A DNA stretch of 15,534 bases, from NCBI GenBank assembly GCA_007136055.1, contig SLHT01000030.1, positions 1-15,534 of the forward strand, read 5' to 3'. Shown piece by piece: positions 8,656 through 15,534 of the stretch. The notes under the pieces were generated by a model. That model saw only the letters and a list, made by a program, of their open reading frames with translations. It searched no databases and was not told the DNA's origin. Every line of letters starts with the position of its first letter. Positions within the stretch are counted from its first letter, which is position 1. This stretch comes from Syntrophomonadaceae bacterium. Lineage in GTDB: Bacteria > Bacillota > Dethiobacteria > DTU022. A program made the translations under genes and the position numbers.

Positions 8656-8683
8656 GTTGCTTCAAAAAAACTCACAACCATTC

Positions 8684-9466
8684 CTACCTGAAAGTCTCAA
8701 TGTAACCTCCAACCCGTTCCCTTATTTCCCTTGTTTGTCCTCCCTCCTCCACCAAACTAACAATTGCGCTGCCAATAATAACCGCATCACCTTCATCGCC
8801 TAACGACTCAACCTGTTCCGGACTGGAAATACCGAAACCAAGAGCTAGTGGCAGCTCAGTCAGGGAACGGACCCGCCTTAGCAAATCACGGGCCGATGCA
8901 GGTATCTCTGATCTTACCCCGGTAACACCTTTAGAAGAGACACAGTAAATAAAACCTCCTGCCTGCTGTACTGTGGCATCGATGCGTTCGGTTGAACTGG
9001 TTGGCGAAAGGAGATAAATAAGATGCATGCCGACATTGTTTAAAGCCCGGTTTAGGGTTTCACTTTCTTCCAGCGGCAGATCAGGAACGATCAGTCCGTC
9101 GATGCCACTTTTATGCGCATCATCGACAAAGCAGTTAATGCCGTAAGAGAATACCGGGTTATAGTAGGTCATAATCAGAAGTGGAATATCAGTTTTTAAT
9201 CGCAACTGACCGGCAAGGGAAAGGACATGATCTAAAGTAACCCCATTTTGAAGTGCCCGGGCCGAAGCAGCCTGGATAACCGGTCCATCAGCCACGGGAT
9301 CAGTGAAGGGAACCCCCAGTTCGACCATGGCAGCACCCCTGTGTGCCAATTCCAGAACAAGTTCTCCCGTGGTTTCAAGGTCCGGATCTCCAGCAGTCAG
9401 GTAAGCAATAACACCTTTGCGGCCGGCAGATCTTAAACTTTGAAAGCTTTGAACTATCCTGTTCAT
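8684..9466 (-). CDS. trpA: Tryptophan synthase alpha chain
   Basis: 260 residues, the usual length. It cleaves indole-3-glycerol phosphate to indole and glyceraldehyde 3-phosphate; indole passes to TrpB in the alpha2beta2 complex in the cytosol. The catalytic acids are visible at E49 ([11 protein letters not shown]) and D60 (VADGP), and the [10 protein letters not shown] phosphate loop and GFGIS motif are present. It is the last gene of the operon. Its ATG overlaps the trpB stop by 4 nt (ATGA), with a near-perfect SD AAGGAGGTCA ending 4-7 nt before the start. No strong intrinsic terminator follows: a GGTTG/CAACC hairpin (8655-8679) carries its T-run in the loop. Confidence 0.98.
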   Translation of the reverse strand: MNRIVQSFQSLRSAGRKGVIAYLTAGDPDLETTGELVLELAHRGAAMVELGVPFTDPVADGPVIQAASARALQNGVTLDHVLSLAGQLRLKTDIPLLIMTYYNPVFSYGINCFVDDAHKSGIDGLIVPDLPLEESETLNRALNNVGMHLIYLLSPTSSTERIDATVQQAGGFIYCVSSKGVTGVRSEIPASARDLLRRVRSLTELPLALGFGISSPEQVESLGDEGDAVIIGSAIVSLVEEGGQTREIRERVGGYIETFR

Positions 9467-10659
9467 ATACTGACCTCCTTCAGGGCTTTTGAAACCTCTG
9501 CAACATCTTTATCCCCGCGCCCGGAGAGGCAAACTATTACTACCTGATCCGGACAAGTAGCGGGGATAAGCTGCTCCAGGTAAGCCAGGGCATGGGCGCT
9601 CTCAAGAGCTGGAATAATGCCTTCGCATTCGGCAAGCAGGGTAAAAGCTTTCAGCGCTTCAGCATCGGTAACGGCTTCATAAGCAGCTCGTTTTGAATCT
9701 TTAAGAAAGGCATGCTCGGGGCCGACCCCGGGGTAATCGAGCCCCGCTGAAATTGAATGAGCGCTTTCGACCTGTCCAGCGGCATTTTGCAAAAGATAAC
9801 TGAGATTGCCGTGCAGTACACCAGGCCGGCCACCGCTTAAGCTGGCTGCATGGCTTCCGGTAGAAAGCCCTTTTCCAGCCGCCTCTACCCCGATAAGTTT
9901 TACCTTTTTATCTTTGATAAACGAGTAGAATAAACCGGCAGCGTTACTGCCTCCACCAACACAGGCAACAAGATAATTGGGCAGTTTTCCTTCGCTTTCT
10001 AAAATTTGTCCTCTTGCCTCATAACCGATTACCGCCTGGAAATCGCGCACCATGGCCGGATAAGGATGGGGGCCTACTACTGAACCGATAATATAATGAG
10101 TGTTTTCCACATTGGAAACCCAATCGCGCAGTGCTTCATTAGTGGCATCTTTCAGGGTTCTGCTACCCGACATGACAGGAATTACCCGGGCGCCGAGCAG
10201 CTGCATGCGGAAAACATTTAATTCCTGGCGTTTCATATCCTCTTCGCCCATGTATATGTCACATTCCAGGCCGAACATGGTTGCTACTGCCGCCGTGGCC
10301 ACACCGTGTTGACCGGCGCCGGTTTCTGCTATAATCCTGCTTTTACCCAATCGTTTGGCAACCAGCACTTGGCCCAAGGTATTATTTATTTTATGAGCGC
10401 CGGTATGGTTAAGATCTTCTCTTTTCAAGTAGATTTTAGCCCCACCCAACCTGGCAGTTAGGCGGGCGGCAAAGTAAAGCGGGGTCGGACGACCACTGTA
10501 GTTTTCCAGGTAATACTGGAATTCTTTATAAAATTCGGGATCGCTCTTGCAGTCCTCATAGCCTTCTTCCAGTTCAATTAGGGCAGTCATCAACGTTTCC
10601 GGAACAAAACGCCCCCCAAAAGATCCAAAATATCCCTTGCTGTCAGGCAGACTTTTCAT
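9463..10659 (-). CDS. trpB: Tryptophan synthase beta chain
   Basis: 398 residues, of the standard TrpB1 type that pairs with TrpA. It is PLP-dependent and condenses indole with serine to give tryptophan. The PLP lysine is K90 in HTGAHKINN. The catalytic Glu is E112 in AETGAGQHG, and the cofactor phosphate loop is GGGSNA at 235-240. The N-terminus ([16 protein letters not shown]) is typical, which supports the ATG chosen. An AAGGAGGTG SD (10665-10673) precedes it by about 6 nt. The gene overlaps the end of trpF by 17 nt and the start of trpA by 4 nt, so translation is probably coupled on both sides. Confidence 0.98.
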   Translation of the reverse strand: MKSLPDSKGYFGSFGGRFVPETLMTALIELEEGYEDCKSDPEFYKEFQYYLENYSGRPTPLYFAARLTARLGGAKIYLKREDLNHTGAHKINNTLGQVLVAKRLGKSRIIAETGAGQHGVATAAVATMFGLECDIYMGEEDMKRQELNVFRMQLLGARVIPVMSGSRTLKDATNEALRDWVSNVENTHYIIGSVVGPHPYPAMVRDFQAVIGYEARGQILESEGKLPNYLVACVGGGSNAAGLFYSFIKDKKVKLIGVEAAGKGLSTGSHAASLSGGRPGVLHGNLSYLLQNAAGQVESAHSISAGLDYPGVGPEHAFLKDSKRAAYEAVTDAEALKAFTLLAECEGIIPALESAHALAYLEQLIPATCPDQVVIVCLSGRGDKDVAEVSKALKEVSI

Positions 10660-11281
10660 TTTCCCACCTCCTTACTGTTCTGACAAATTCTCTGATCAGA
10701 GTGTGGTCTTTCTGACCACCGCTCTCAACCCCCGAGCTGGTATCAACACCATAAGGTTTTGTTTTTTGCAGCGCTGAAGAAACGTTTTGCGCTGTAATTC
10801 CTCCTGCCAAAATATAGGGTATCCCGGATAAGCCTAAAGAGCCAGCTGGGCTAAACAGTTCCCAGTTCCAGATTTTACCTGTCCCGCCAGCCTGGCCGAA
10901 CCGGAAAGAATCGAGCAGGCAGGCTCGAATCGTGCCCCGATAAGCTTCAATAGACTGAAAATCACGGGCTGAAGAAACCCGGAAAGACTTTATTGCTTTA
11001 CCGGGAAACAGGCTACAGTAGTACGGACTTTCCTGACCGTGAAACTGGAGCAAATGAAGGCCGATGCTTTTTTCTATTTCCGCCACTTCTTCTTGCGGCT
11101 TATCGACAAAGACCCCGACCTTTTCAAGCCCGGTGGGAAGCGATGCAATGATCCTACCTGCCGCCTCTACAGAAATTTTTCTTTTGCCGGTGGCAAATAC
11201 GAAGCCGATTGCATCGGCCCCTGCTTCAACGCAGGCAAGAGCAGACTCAACAGTTGTAATGCCGCATATTTTAATCCACAT
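10643..11281 (-). CDS. trpF: Phosphoribosylanthranilate isomerase
   Basis: 212 residues from the ATG at 11281. It converts N-(5-phosphoribosyl)anthranilate to the carboxyphenylamino-deoxyribulose phosphate used by TrpC. Catalytic C6 lies in MWIKICGIT and D124 in CLLDS; LQFHG (78-82), GGTGK (132-136) and the LAGGIT and [10 protein letters not shown] phosphate-binding segments are all present. An upstream in-frame ATG at 11368 would add 29 residues read through the end of trpC. I reject it because family members begin right at the KICG strand. AAGGGG (11291-11296) lies 9 nt before the chosen start. The gap to trpC is 4 nt. Confidence 0.96.
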   Translation of the reverse strand: MWIKICGITTVESALACVEAGADAIGFVFATGKRKISVEAAGRIIASLPTGLEKVGVFVDKPQEEVAEIEKSIGLHLLQFHGQESPYYCSLFPGKAIKSFRVSSARDFQSIEAYRGTIRACLLDSFRFGQAGGTGKIWNWELFSPAGSLGLSGIPYILAGGITAQNVSSALQKTKPYGVDTSSGVESGGQKDHTLIREFVRTVRRWENEKSA

Positions 11282-11285
11282 CCCC

Positions 11286-12083
11286 TTAAGCCCCTTTCCT
11301 TTCCAATTGCCCCAGCAGCTCCTCAAGCTTCCTGCGGGGATCTGCATCCCGCACAAGGGTTTCTCCAATCAGGGCGGCTTTTACTCCCGCCTGTTCCAAT
11401 CGCAGCATATCTTCACGGGTGGCAATGCCGCTTTCACTGACCAGGAAGACTTCTTTCGGTATTGCACCTGCCAATTCCAGGGTGGTGGAAAGGTCAACCT
11501 GGAAATTTTTTAGATTACGGTTATTAATTCCGACCATTCCCGCGCCGACTTTCAGGGCCCGATTTAATTCAGCATGGCAGTGGACCTCTACCAGGGCATC
11601 CATGCCGAGAATACGGGCAATCCTCAGCAAACATTTAAGGGTTTCGTCATCTAAGATTGATACAATCAACAACACTGCATCAGCCCCGAGTACTCTCGAT
11701 TCAAATAACTGGTACTCACTGACAATAAAATCTTTGCGCAGGACAGGCAGAGAAGCGCTTTTTTTGGCCAGAGAAATGTATTCTCCCCTGCCGCAAAAGT
11801 AACGCTGCTCAGTTATCACTGATATGGCTTTTGCCCCGCCCTCCTGGTAGGTTTTTGCGAGCTTTTCAGGATTGAAATCTTCACAAAGCAGACCCCTGAC
11901 AGGCGAAGCGCGCTTAATCTCAGCAATTATAGCCATTCCGCTATTATTACTTATATGCAGCCTGAATTTTTTTGGCGGTTCCATAGCAGCCAGGATATCG
12001 ATTAACGCATTTAGCGGCAGTTCTTTTTCATTTCTCGCAATCTCTTCTTTCTTATGATCTACTATCTGATCTAAAAGCATCAT
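11286..12083 (-). CDS. trpC: Indole-3-glycerol-phosphate synthase
   Basis: 265 residues. It closes the indole ring, giving indole-3-glycerol phosphate, the TrpA substrate. The (beta/alpha)8-barrel motifs are clear: AEIKRASP with E55 and K57, PVLRKDF with K117, LVEVH with E166, GINNRNL at 185-191, SESGI at 216-220 and GETLV near 240. The start is one of two adjacent ATGs (12083 or 12080). It follows the trpD stop by only 2 nt and has no recognisable Shine-Dalgarno in the preceding 20 nt, unlike its neighbours, so translation probably depends on ribosomes finishing trpD. Confidence 0.97.
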   Translation of the reverse strand: MMLLDQIVDHKKEEIARNEKELPLNALIDILAAMEPPKKFRLHISNNSGMAIIAEIKRASPVRGLLCEDFNPEKLAKTYQEGGAKAISVITEQRYFCGRGEYISLAKKSASLPVLRKDFIVSEYQLFESRVLGADAVLLIVSILDDETLKCLLRIARILGMDALVEVHCHAELNRALKVGAGMVGINNRNLKNFQVDLSTTLELAGAIPKEVFLVSESGIATREDMLRLEQAGVKAALIGETLVRDADPRRKLEELLGQLERKGA

Positions 12084-12085
12084 TT

Positions 12086-13144
12086 TCAGGCGGTTGAAAA
12101 CAAGTTTTCCGCCCCTGCCTCCTTTCCGACGACCTCGCTTGTGTATTGGCGTAAGAGTTTCAGCTTTTGTAGAGCTTTTCCTGAGTCAATAGCTTCCCGG
12201 GCCGGGCTAATACCTTCCGCAATGCTTTTCACCCTGCCCGCAATGTAGAGAGCAGCAGCTGCATTAAGAACCACTATATCCTGCTTCGGTCCGGGCTTCC
12301 CTTCCAGTACTTGCAGGGCTAGATCAGCATTACTACTACAGTCTCCGCCGCACAAATCGGTGATTGAAACCCTGTCCAGATCAAACATTTCCGGGGTGAT
12401 TTCATAGGTTTTGACCCTGTTGTTTTTGACTTCTGTAATTCTGGTCTCTCCGAGCGTGGAAGCTTCGTCGAGACCACCCGATCCATGAACCACAAGGGCT
12501 GCGCTTACGCCCAATTTTTTTAAAACCCTGCCAAGGGGTTCTGTTAATTCGGGCTTATATACGCCCATCAGCTGATATTTAGCTCCGGCAGGATTGGCCA
12601 GCGGGCCAAGCAGGTTAAATACTGTCCTGATCCCGACCTCTTTCCGGGCTCGCACAGCATGTTTCATTGCAGCATGAAAAACCGGTGCAAAAAGAAACCC
12701 TATTCCTGTTTTTTCTATAGCGCCTGCAGCAGCAGCGGGTGAAAGCTTAAGGTTTATACCCAAAGCTTCCAGCACATCGGCACTACCGCATTTACTGGAA
12801 ACAGAGCGGTTGCCGTGCTTGGCAACGTTTACCCCACAGGCTGCAACCACAAATGCTGCGATAGTTGAGATATTAAATGTCTGTGTCATATCCCCTCCGG
12901 TACCGCAGGTATCGACAAGACCATCCCCAGATACATTAACCTGCGCAGCCCCGTTTCGGATTGCCCTGGCAAAACCTGTAATCTCGTCCTCGGTTTCTCC
13001 TTTCATTGACAGGGCTGTGATCAAACCCGCAATCTGAGCGTCAGTGGCCAGACCGCTTATGATCTCGGTCATAACACAGCAGGCATCTTCTTCCTTAAGA
13101 CTGATTTGAGCTGCTACAGCAGCAATGGCTTCTCTTACCATCAT
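12086..13144 (-). CDS. trpD: Anthranilate phosphoribosyltransferase
   Basis: 352 residues from the ATG at 13144. It transfers phosphoribose from PRPP to anthranilate. The PRPP-binding loop GTGGD (81-85), KHGNRS (109-114) and NISTIAAF mark the family. The longest frame starts at 13162. However, the sequence just after that ATG is itself the ribosome binding site (AGGAGG, 13154-13159), 9 nt before the ATG at 13144, which also gives the usual MVREAI-like N-terminus, so I choose 13144. The gene overlaps the 3' end of trpG by 50 nt. It is a separate gene, not fused to trpG as in enteric bacteria. Confidence 0.96.
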   Translation of the reverse strand: MMVREAIAAVAAQISLKEEDACCVMTEIISGLATDAQIAGLITALSMKGETEDEITGFARAIRNGAAQVNVSGDGLVDTCGTGGDMTQTFNISTIAAFVVAACGVNVAKHGNRSVSSKCGSADVLEALGINLKLSPAAAAGAIEKTGIGFLFAPVFHAAMKHAVRARKEVGIRTVFNLLGPLANPAGAKYQLMGVYKPELTEPLGRVLKKLGVSAALVVHGSGGLDEASTLGETRITEVKNNRVKTYEITPEMFDLDRVSITDLCGGDCSSNADLALQVLEGKPGPKQDIVVLNAAAALYIAGRVKSIAEGISPAREAIDSGKALQKLKLLRQYTSEVVGKEAGAENLFSTA

Positions 13145-13724
13145 GTTTGTTAACCTCCTCATTTAAAAAGTTGTTGATAATTCTCTTACCACCCTCGGTA
13201 AGGATCGATTCGGGATGAAATTGTATGCCCCAGATTGGATAATCACGATGCTTCAATCCCATTATTTCGCCGTCCTCAGAGGTAGCGGTCACCGCTAGTG
13301 CCGCCGGAAGGTTGGCGGGGTTTACCACCAGAGAATGATAGCGTGCTGCGCTGAAACTATTCTTTAATCCTTTAAATATTTCCACCCCGCTATGGGTAAC
13401 AAATGAAACTTTACCGTGCATAAGGCTTTTGGCGGAGATTATTTCACCTCCGTAGACCTGGCCAATGACCTGATGGCCAAGACAGACTCCCAGCAGGGGA
13501 ACTGAACCCCGCAGCAGCCTTACTAAATCGAGACAAATGCCAGCCCCATCGGGATTGCCTGGTCCCGGGGAAAGAATTATTCTTCGCGGGGCAAGCGCAG
13601 CAATAGCGGCGGGAGTTATTTCATCGTTACGAAATACTGCCACTTTCATTCCACCGGAAAGTTCTCCCAGGTATTGGACAAGGTTATAAGTGAACGAGTC
13701 GTAATTATCAATAACCAGGATCAA
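13095..13724 (-). CDS. trpG: Anthranilate synthase glutamine amidotransferase subunit
   Basis: 209 residues with a class I glutamine amidotransferase triad: C81 in GVCLGHQ, H170 and E172 in FHPES; SPGPGNP is at 52-58. It releases ammonia from glutamine for TrpE. In Bacillota such subunits may also serve folate synthesis (PabA), but here it lies within the trp operon. The start is TTG, overlapping the trpE TGA by 4 nt, with AGGAGGG (13731-13737) 6 nt upstream. The family usually ends near the INNFL helix. This protein carries about 20 extra residues including three consecutive Cys and SSSNQS, read entirely from the overlap with trpD. Confidence 0.97.
   Translation of the reverse strand: MILVIDNYDSFTYNLVQYLGELSGGMKVAVFRNDEITPAAIAALAPRRIILSPGPGNPDGAGICLDLVRLLRGSVPLLGVCLGHQVIGQVYGGEIISAKSLMHGKVSFVTHSGVEIFKGLKNSFSAARYHSLVVNPANLPAALAVTATSEDGEIMGLKHRDYPIWGIQFHPESILTEGGKRIINNFLNEEVNKHDGKRSHCCCSSSNQS
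13144..13162 (-). promoter_or_regulatory. Ribosome binding site that decides the trpD start
   Basis: On the - strand, AGGAGG (13159-13154) lies immediately after an in-frame ATG (13162) and 9 nt before the ATG at 13144. An SD inside the first codons cannot serve the upstream ATG, so it points to 13144 as the real start. Confidence 0.7.
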
Positions 13725-15217
13725 AGTAATCCCTCCTCTGCGATTTGCAAAGCCCTGACCATAACTTCGGCCTTGTTATAAGTTTCTTCGTATTCGCTTT
13801 CAGGCCGTGAGTCGGCAACTATACCGGCCCCTGCCTGGGCATAAGCTTTTCCTCCCCCAAATACGATCGTTCTGATCGTAATGCAGGTATCCATGTTCCC
13901 GGTAAAAGAAAAGTAACCTACCGCACCGGCATAAGGGCCCCGCTTGGTCGGCTCGAGCTGATCGATTATTTCCATCGCTCTTATCTTGGGAGCGCCTGAA
14001 ACTGTCCCTGCCGGAAAGGCGGCAACCAGGGCATCAAAGGCATCTTTGCCCTCTTCAAGAATTCCTTTCACTTCTGAAACCAGGTGCATGACGTGGGAAT
14101 ATTTATCGCAGGCCATAAAAACCGGCACTTCCACGCTGCCATATCGAGACACCCTGCCTAAATCATTTCGGCCCAAATCTACCAGCATCACATGCTCCGA
14201 CCTTTCTTTAGGGTCATTAATTAGCTCTTTTTCAAGCAGATTATCATCACCAGACGTCTTACCGCGGGGCCTCGTCCCGGCTATAGGTCTGTTTTCGACG
14301 ATCCCGTCTTCAAGCCGAACCAACATTTCAGGGGAAGCTCCCGCCACCTTAACATCGTCAAAATGGAGATAATACATATAAGGCGAGGGGTTTATTGAAC
14401 GCAGGGCACGATAGACTTCGAAAGGCGGCGCTTGTGTTTCTGTTTCAAACCTCTGCGATAAAACAGCCTGCAGGATGTCGCCGGAACGGATGTAACCCTT
14501 GATTTTTTCGACTTTTTCATAAAACTGCAACCGGCTGATACCGCTTTTAACCGTAACTTCACCCTGACCATGGCAACTCTCCATATCCTGCCACCTGGGA
14601 CCAGATCTGTTATTACGAATAGATTTCGTTAACTGCTCAATTTTATCTACTGCCTGAGAGTAAGATGCTTCCGGATCAGCATCTACCCGGGCATTAACTA
14701 TAATTTTTAGCTTTGAAGTGTAGTGATCAAAAACAACCACACTTTCCGGAAAAATGAGAACAGCGTCGGGCAGGCCAAGCTCATCTTGCGGCGTATCGGG
14801 CAGTCGCTCAAAAAGGCGCACGCAATCATAACCTATATAGCCGACAGCGCCCCCGAAAAAGCGGGGCAGCCCCGGGATATCTGCCGTTTTATAAGCGCCA
14901 AGAATTTCACGTAAAACGGTAACCAGGTTGCCTTTCTTTTTTACTGTCCGGCCTTCAGTCGTTATCTCAAGCTCCTTTCCATAAGCCTTTAATGTCAAAA
15001 ATGGATCGCCGGCAATAAATGAATAGCGTGACAGTTTAGCGCTCCCTTCAACACTTTCCAGCAGGCAAGAACAACCCTCCCTGAAAATCTTGGTATAAAC
15101 CGATACCGGTGTTTCCAGATCGGCAACTATCTCCCTGTAAACCGGAATAAGATTGTTATGATTTGAAAGCTCTGCGAACCTTTCTTTGCCGGGGCAGCAA
15201 TATGTTTTTGTTTGCAT
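13721..15217 (-). CDS. trpE: Anthranilate synthase component I
   Basis: 498 residues. It makes anthranilate from chorismate, with TrpG supplying ammonia. The N-terminal domain carries the tryptophan feedback site LLES (52-55) followed by SRYSF. The chorismate-binding domain has GDILQAVLSQRF (246-257), PIAGTRPRG (311-319), DPKERSEHVMLVDLGRND (335-352), GTVSGAPK (404-411) and PYAGAVGY (428-435). The intact LLES motif predicts feedback inhibition by tryptophan. The ATG has a strong AAGGAGGAG SD about 6 nt upstream. It is the first gene of the operon, directly behind two T-box modules, and overlaps trpG by 4 nt (TTGA). Confidence 0.98.
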   Translation of the reverse strand: MQTKTYCCPGKERFAELSNHNNLIPVYREIVADLETPVSVYTKIFREGCSCLLESVEGSAKLSRYSFIAGDPFLTLKAYGKELEITTEGRTVKKKGNLVTVLREILGAYKTADIPGLPRFFGGAVGYIGYDCVRLFERLPDTPQDELGLPDAVLIFPESVVVFDHYTSKLKIIVNARVDADPEASYSQAVDKIEQLTKSIRNNRSGPRWQDMESCHGQGEVTVKSGISRLQFYEKVEKIKGYIRSGDILQAVLSQRFETETQAPPFEVYRALRSINPSPYMYYLHFDDVKVAGASPEMLVRLEDGIVENRPIAGTRPRGKTSGDDNLLEKELINDPKERSEHVMLVDLGRNDLGRVSRYGSVEVPVFMACDKYSHVMHLVSEVKGILEEGKDAFDALVAAFPAGTVSGAPKIRAMEIIDQLEPTKRGPYAGAVGYFSFTGNMDTCITIRTIVFGGGKAYAQAGAGIVADSRPESEYEETYNKAEVMVRALQIAEEGLL

Positions 15218-15240
15218 TATATTCTCCTCCTTTCCCGGTA

Positions 15241-15280
15241 AAATAAAAAACCTCTCCCCCTCTTAAGGGTGAAAGGTTTT
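15241..15280 (-). terminator. trpE-proximal T-box terminator
   Basis: On the - strand, AAAACCT (15280-15274) pairs with AGGTTTT (15253-15247). The stem continues with a G-U, an A-U and a G-C pair, one mismatch and CCC/GGG around a TTAAGA loop. It is followed by TTTTTTATTT. The 5' arm contains ACCTT, which alternatively pairs with AAGGT of the T-box motif, so terminator and antiterminator exclude each other. Confidence 0.9.
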
Positions 15281-15376
15281 CTTCCACGGTACCACCTTAG
15301 TTAGCTTCCATCAAAAATAGTCCCTTATAACATCTGCGGTAATAGCAGTCTCAGTTGTGGGTAGTTATGGTCTCCG
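15281..15376 (-). promoter_or_regulatory. trpE-proximal T-box antiterminator module, truncated leader
   Basis: AAGGTGGTACCGTGG (15298-15284, - strand) matches the T-box consensus AGGGTGGNACCGCG with small changes. AAGGT can pair with ACCTT at 15277-15273 to form the antiterminator, leaving the bulge that binds the uncharged tRNA end. Only about 80 nt separate this motif from the U-run of the upstream terminator. That interval holds a CTGC/GCAG hairpin flanked by ATAAC/GTTAT. It is too short for a normal Stem I, Stem II and Stem III, so this module seems to lack its own specifier domain. Confidence 0.8.
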
Positions 15377-15413
15377 AAAAACAAAATACCTTTCGTCCCC
15401 TGGGACGAAAGGT
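15377..15413 (-). terminator. Distal T-box terminator
   Basis: ACCTTTCGTCCC (15388-15399) and GGGACGAAAGGT (15402-15413) are perfect complements over 12 bp. On the - strand they are followed by ATTTTGTTTTT (15387-15377), a strong intrinsic terminator ahead of the proximal module. Confidence 0.92.
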
Positions 15414-15534
15414 TGTCTTCCGCGGTGCCACCCGGCTTAAGACCCCACCCGCTTTAATATTATAGTAACTACAAGTGTGGAATCTCACTCTTGACACGGT
15501 ACGGGCTTATCTTTTCCGGTTAAGCCGATACCCT
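15414..15534 (-). promoter_or_regulatory. Distal T-box leader, 5' part outside the window
   Basis: CCGGGTGGCACCGCGG (15435-15420, - strand) is a near-perfect T-box sequence; GGGT can pair with ACCT at the base of the distal terminator. Further upstream, GGCTTA and TAAGCC (15504-15526) form a hairpin with an 11-nt loop, and a GTGT/ACAC pairing encloses AAGAGTGAG, resembling Stem II-type elements. No Trp specifier codon in a Stem I setting is visible, so Stem I must lie beyond the right edge. Response to uncharged tRNA-Trp is inferred from the operon controlled. Confidence 0.85.

Noticed and set aside
8655..8679. GGTTG/CAACC hairpin as the trp operon terminator
   Set aside because: The stem is only 5 bp and the T-run is inside the loop, not after the stem.
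11282..11368. An upstream in-frame ATG would extend TrpF by 29 residues
   Set aside because: The added segment is the end of trpC read in another frame, and TrpF proteins begin at the KICG strand. A plausible SD serves the ATG at 11281.
11064..11513. Overlapping + strand open frames across trpF/trpC
   Set aside because: They are shadows of well-identified trp genes, with low-complexity Ser/Ala/Pro composition and no motif.
13145..13162. trpD starting at the ATG at 13162
   Set aside because: The AGGAGG lies just after this ATG and is correctly spaced for the ATG at 13144.
1..15534. CRISPR arrays, tRNA or rRNA genes, insertion sequences
   Set aside because: No spaced direct repeats, tRNA-like cloverleaf, rRNA sequence, transposase motif or terminal inverted repeats were seen.

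Overview
The window looks like chromosomal DNA of a spore-forming, low-to-moderate-GC Gram-positive bacterium, most likely class Clostridia (Bacillota). The grounds are the complete trpEGDCFBA gene order, T-box signals upstream of trpE, strong AAGGAGG-type ribosome binding sites, TTG starts, and a YaaH-like family 18 glycoside hydrolase. The genus cannot be set from the sequence alone.

Left part, + strand (1-6305): a TPR-repeat protein enters from beyond the left edge and ends directly against the ATG of a 1784-residue protein. The large protein begins as a DUF6079/PglY-like P-loop ATPase (Walker A, Walker B, a YPVHP motif and a Cys cluster). It ends in a PglZ-type alkaline-phosphatase-superfamily domain whose expected active-site residues are all visible. 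In BREX/Pgl phage-defence loci the PglY/BrxC ATPase and the PglZ protein are normally separate genes, so this fusion coupled to a TPR partner is the strongest candidate here for an undescribed system. No PglX-like methyltransferase, helicase or nuclease lies in the visible part; any further members would be left of the window.

Middle part (6306-8683): a membrane-anchored GH18 protein (+) with its own start signals, a convergent intergenic stretch, an AcuB-like CBS-CBS-ACT regulator (-), and the decayed remnant of an MntP-like membrane protein (+).

Right part, - strand (8684-15534): the complete tryptophan operon trpE-G-D-C-F-B-A, tightly packed with 4-, 17- and 50-nt overlaps and apparent translational coupling. 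It takes chorismate to tryptophan. Upstream of trpE lie two successive T-box antiterminator/terminator modules. The trpE-proximal one has only about 80 nt ahead of its T-box motif, too short for a full T-box leader, so this looks like a partial tandem (duplicated decision module). The distal one runs off the right edge, and its specifier codon is not visible.
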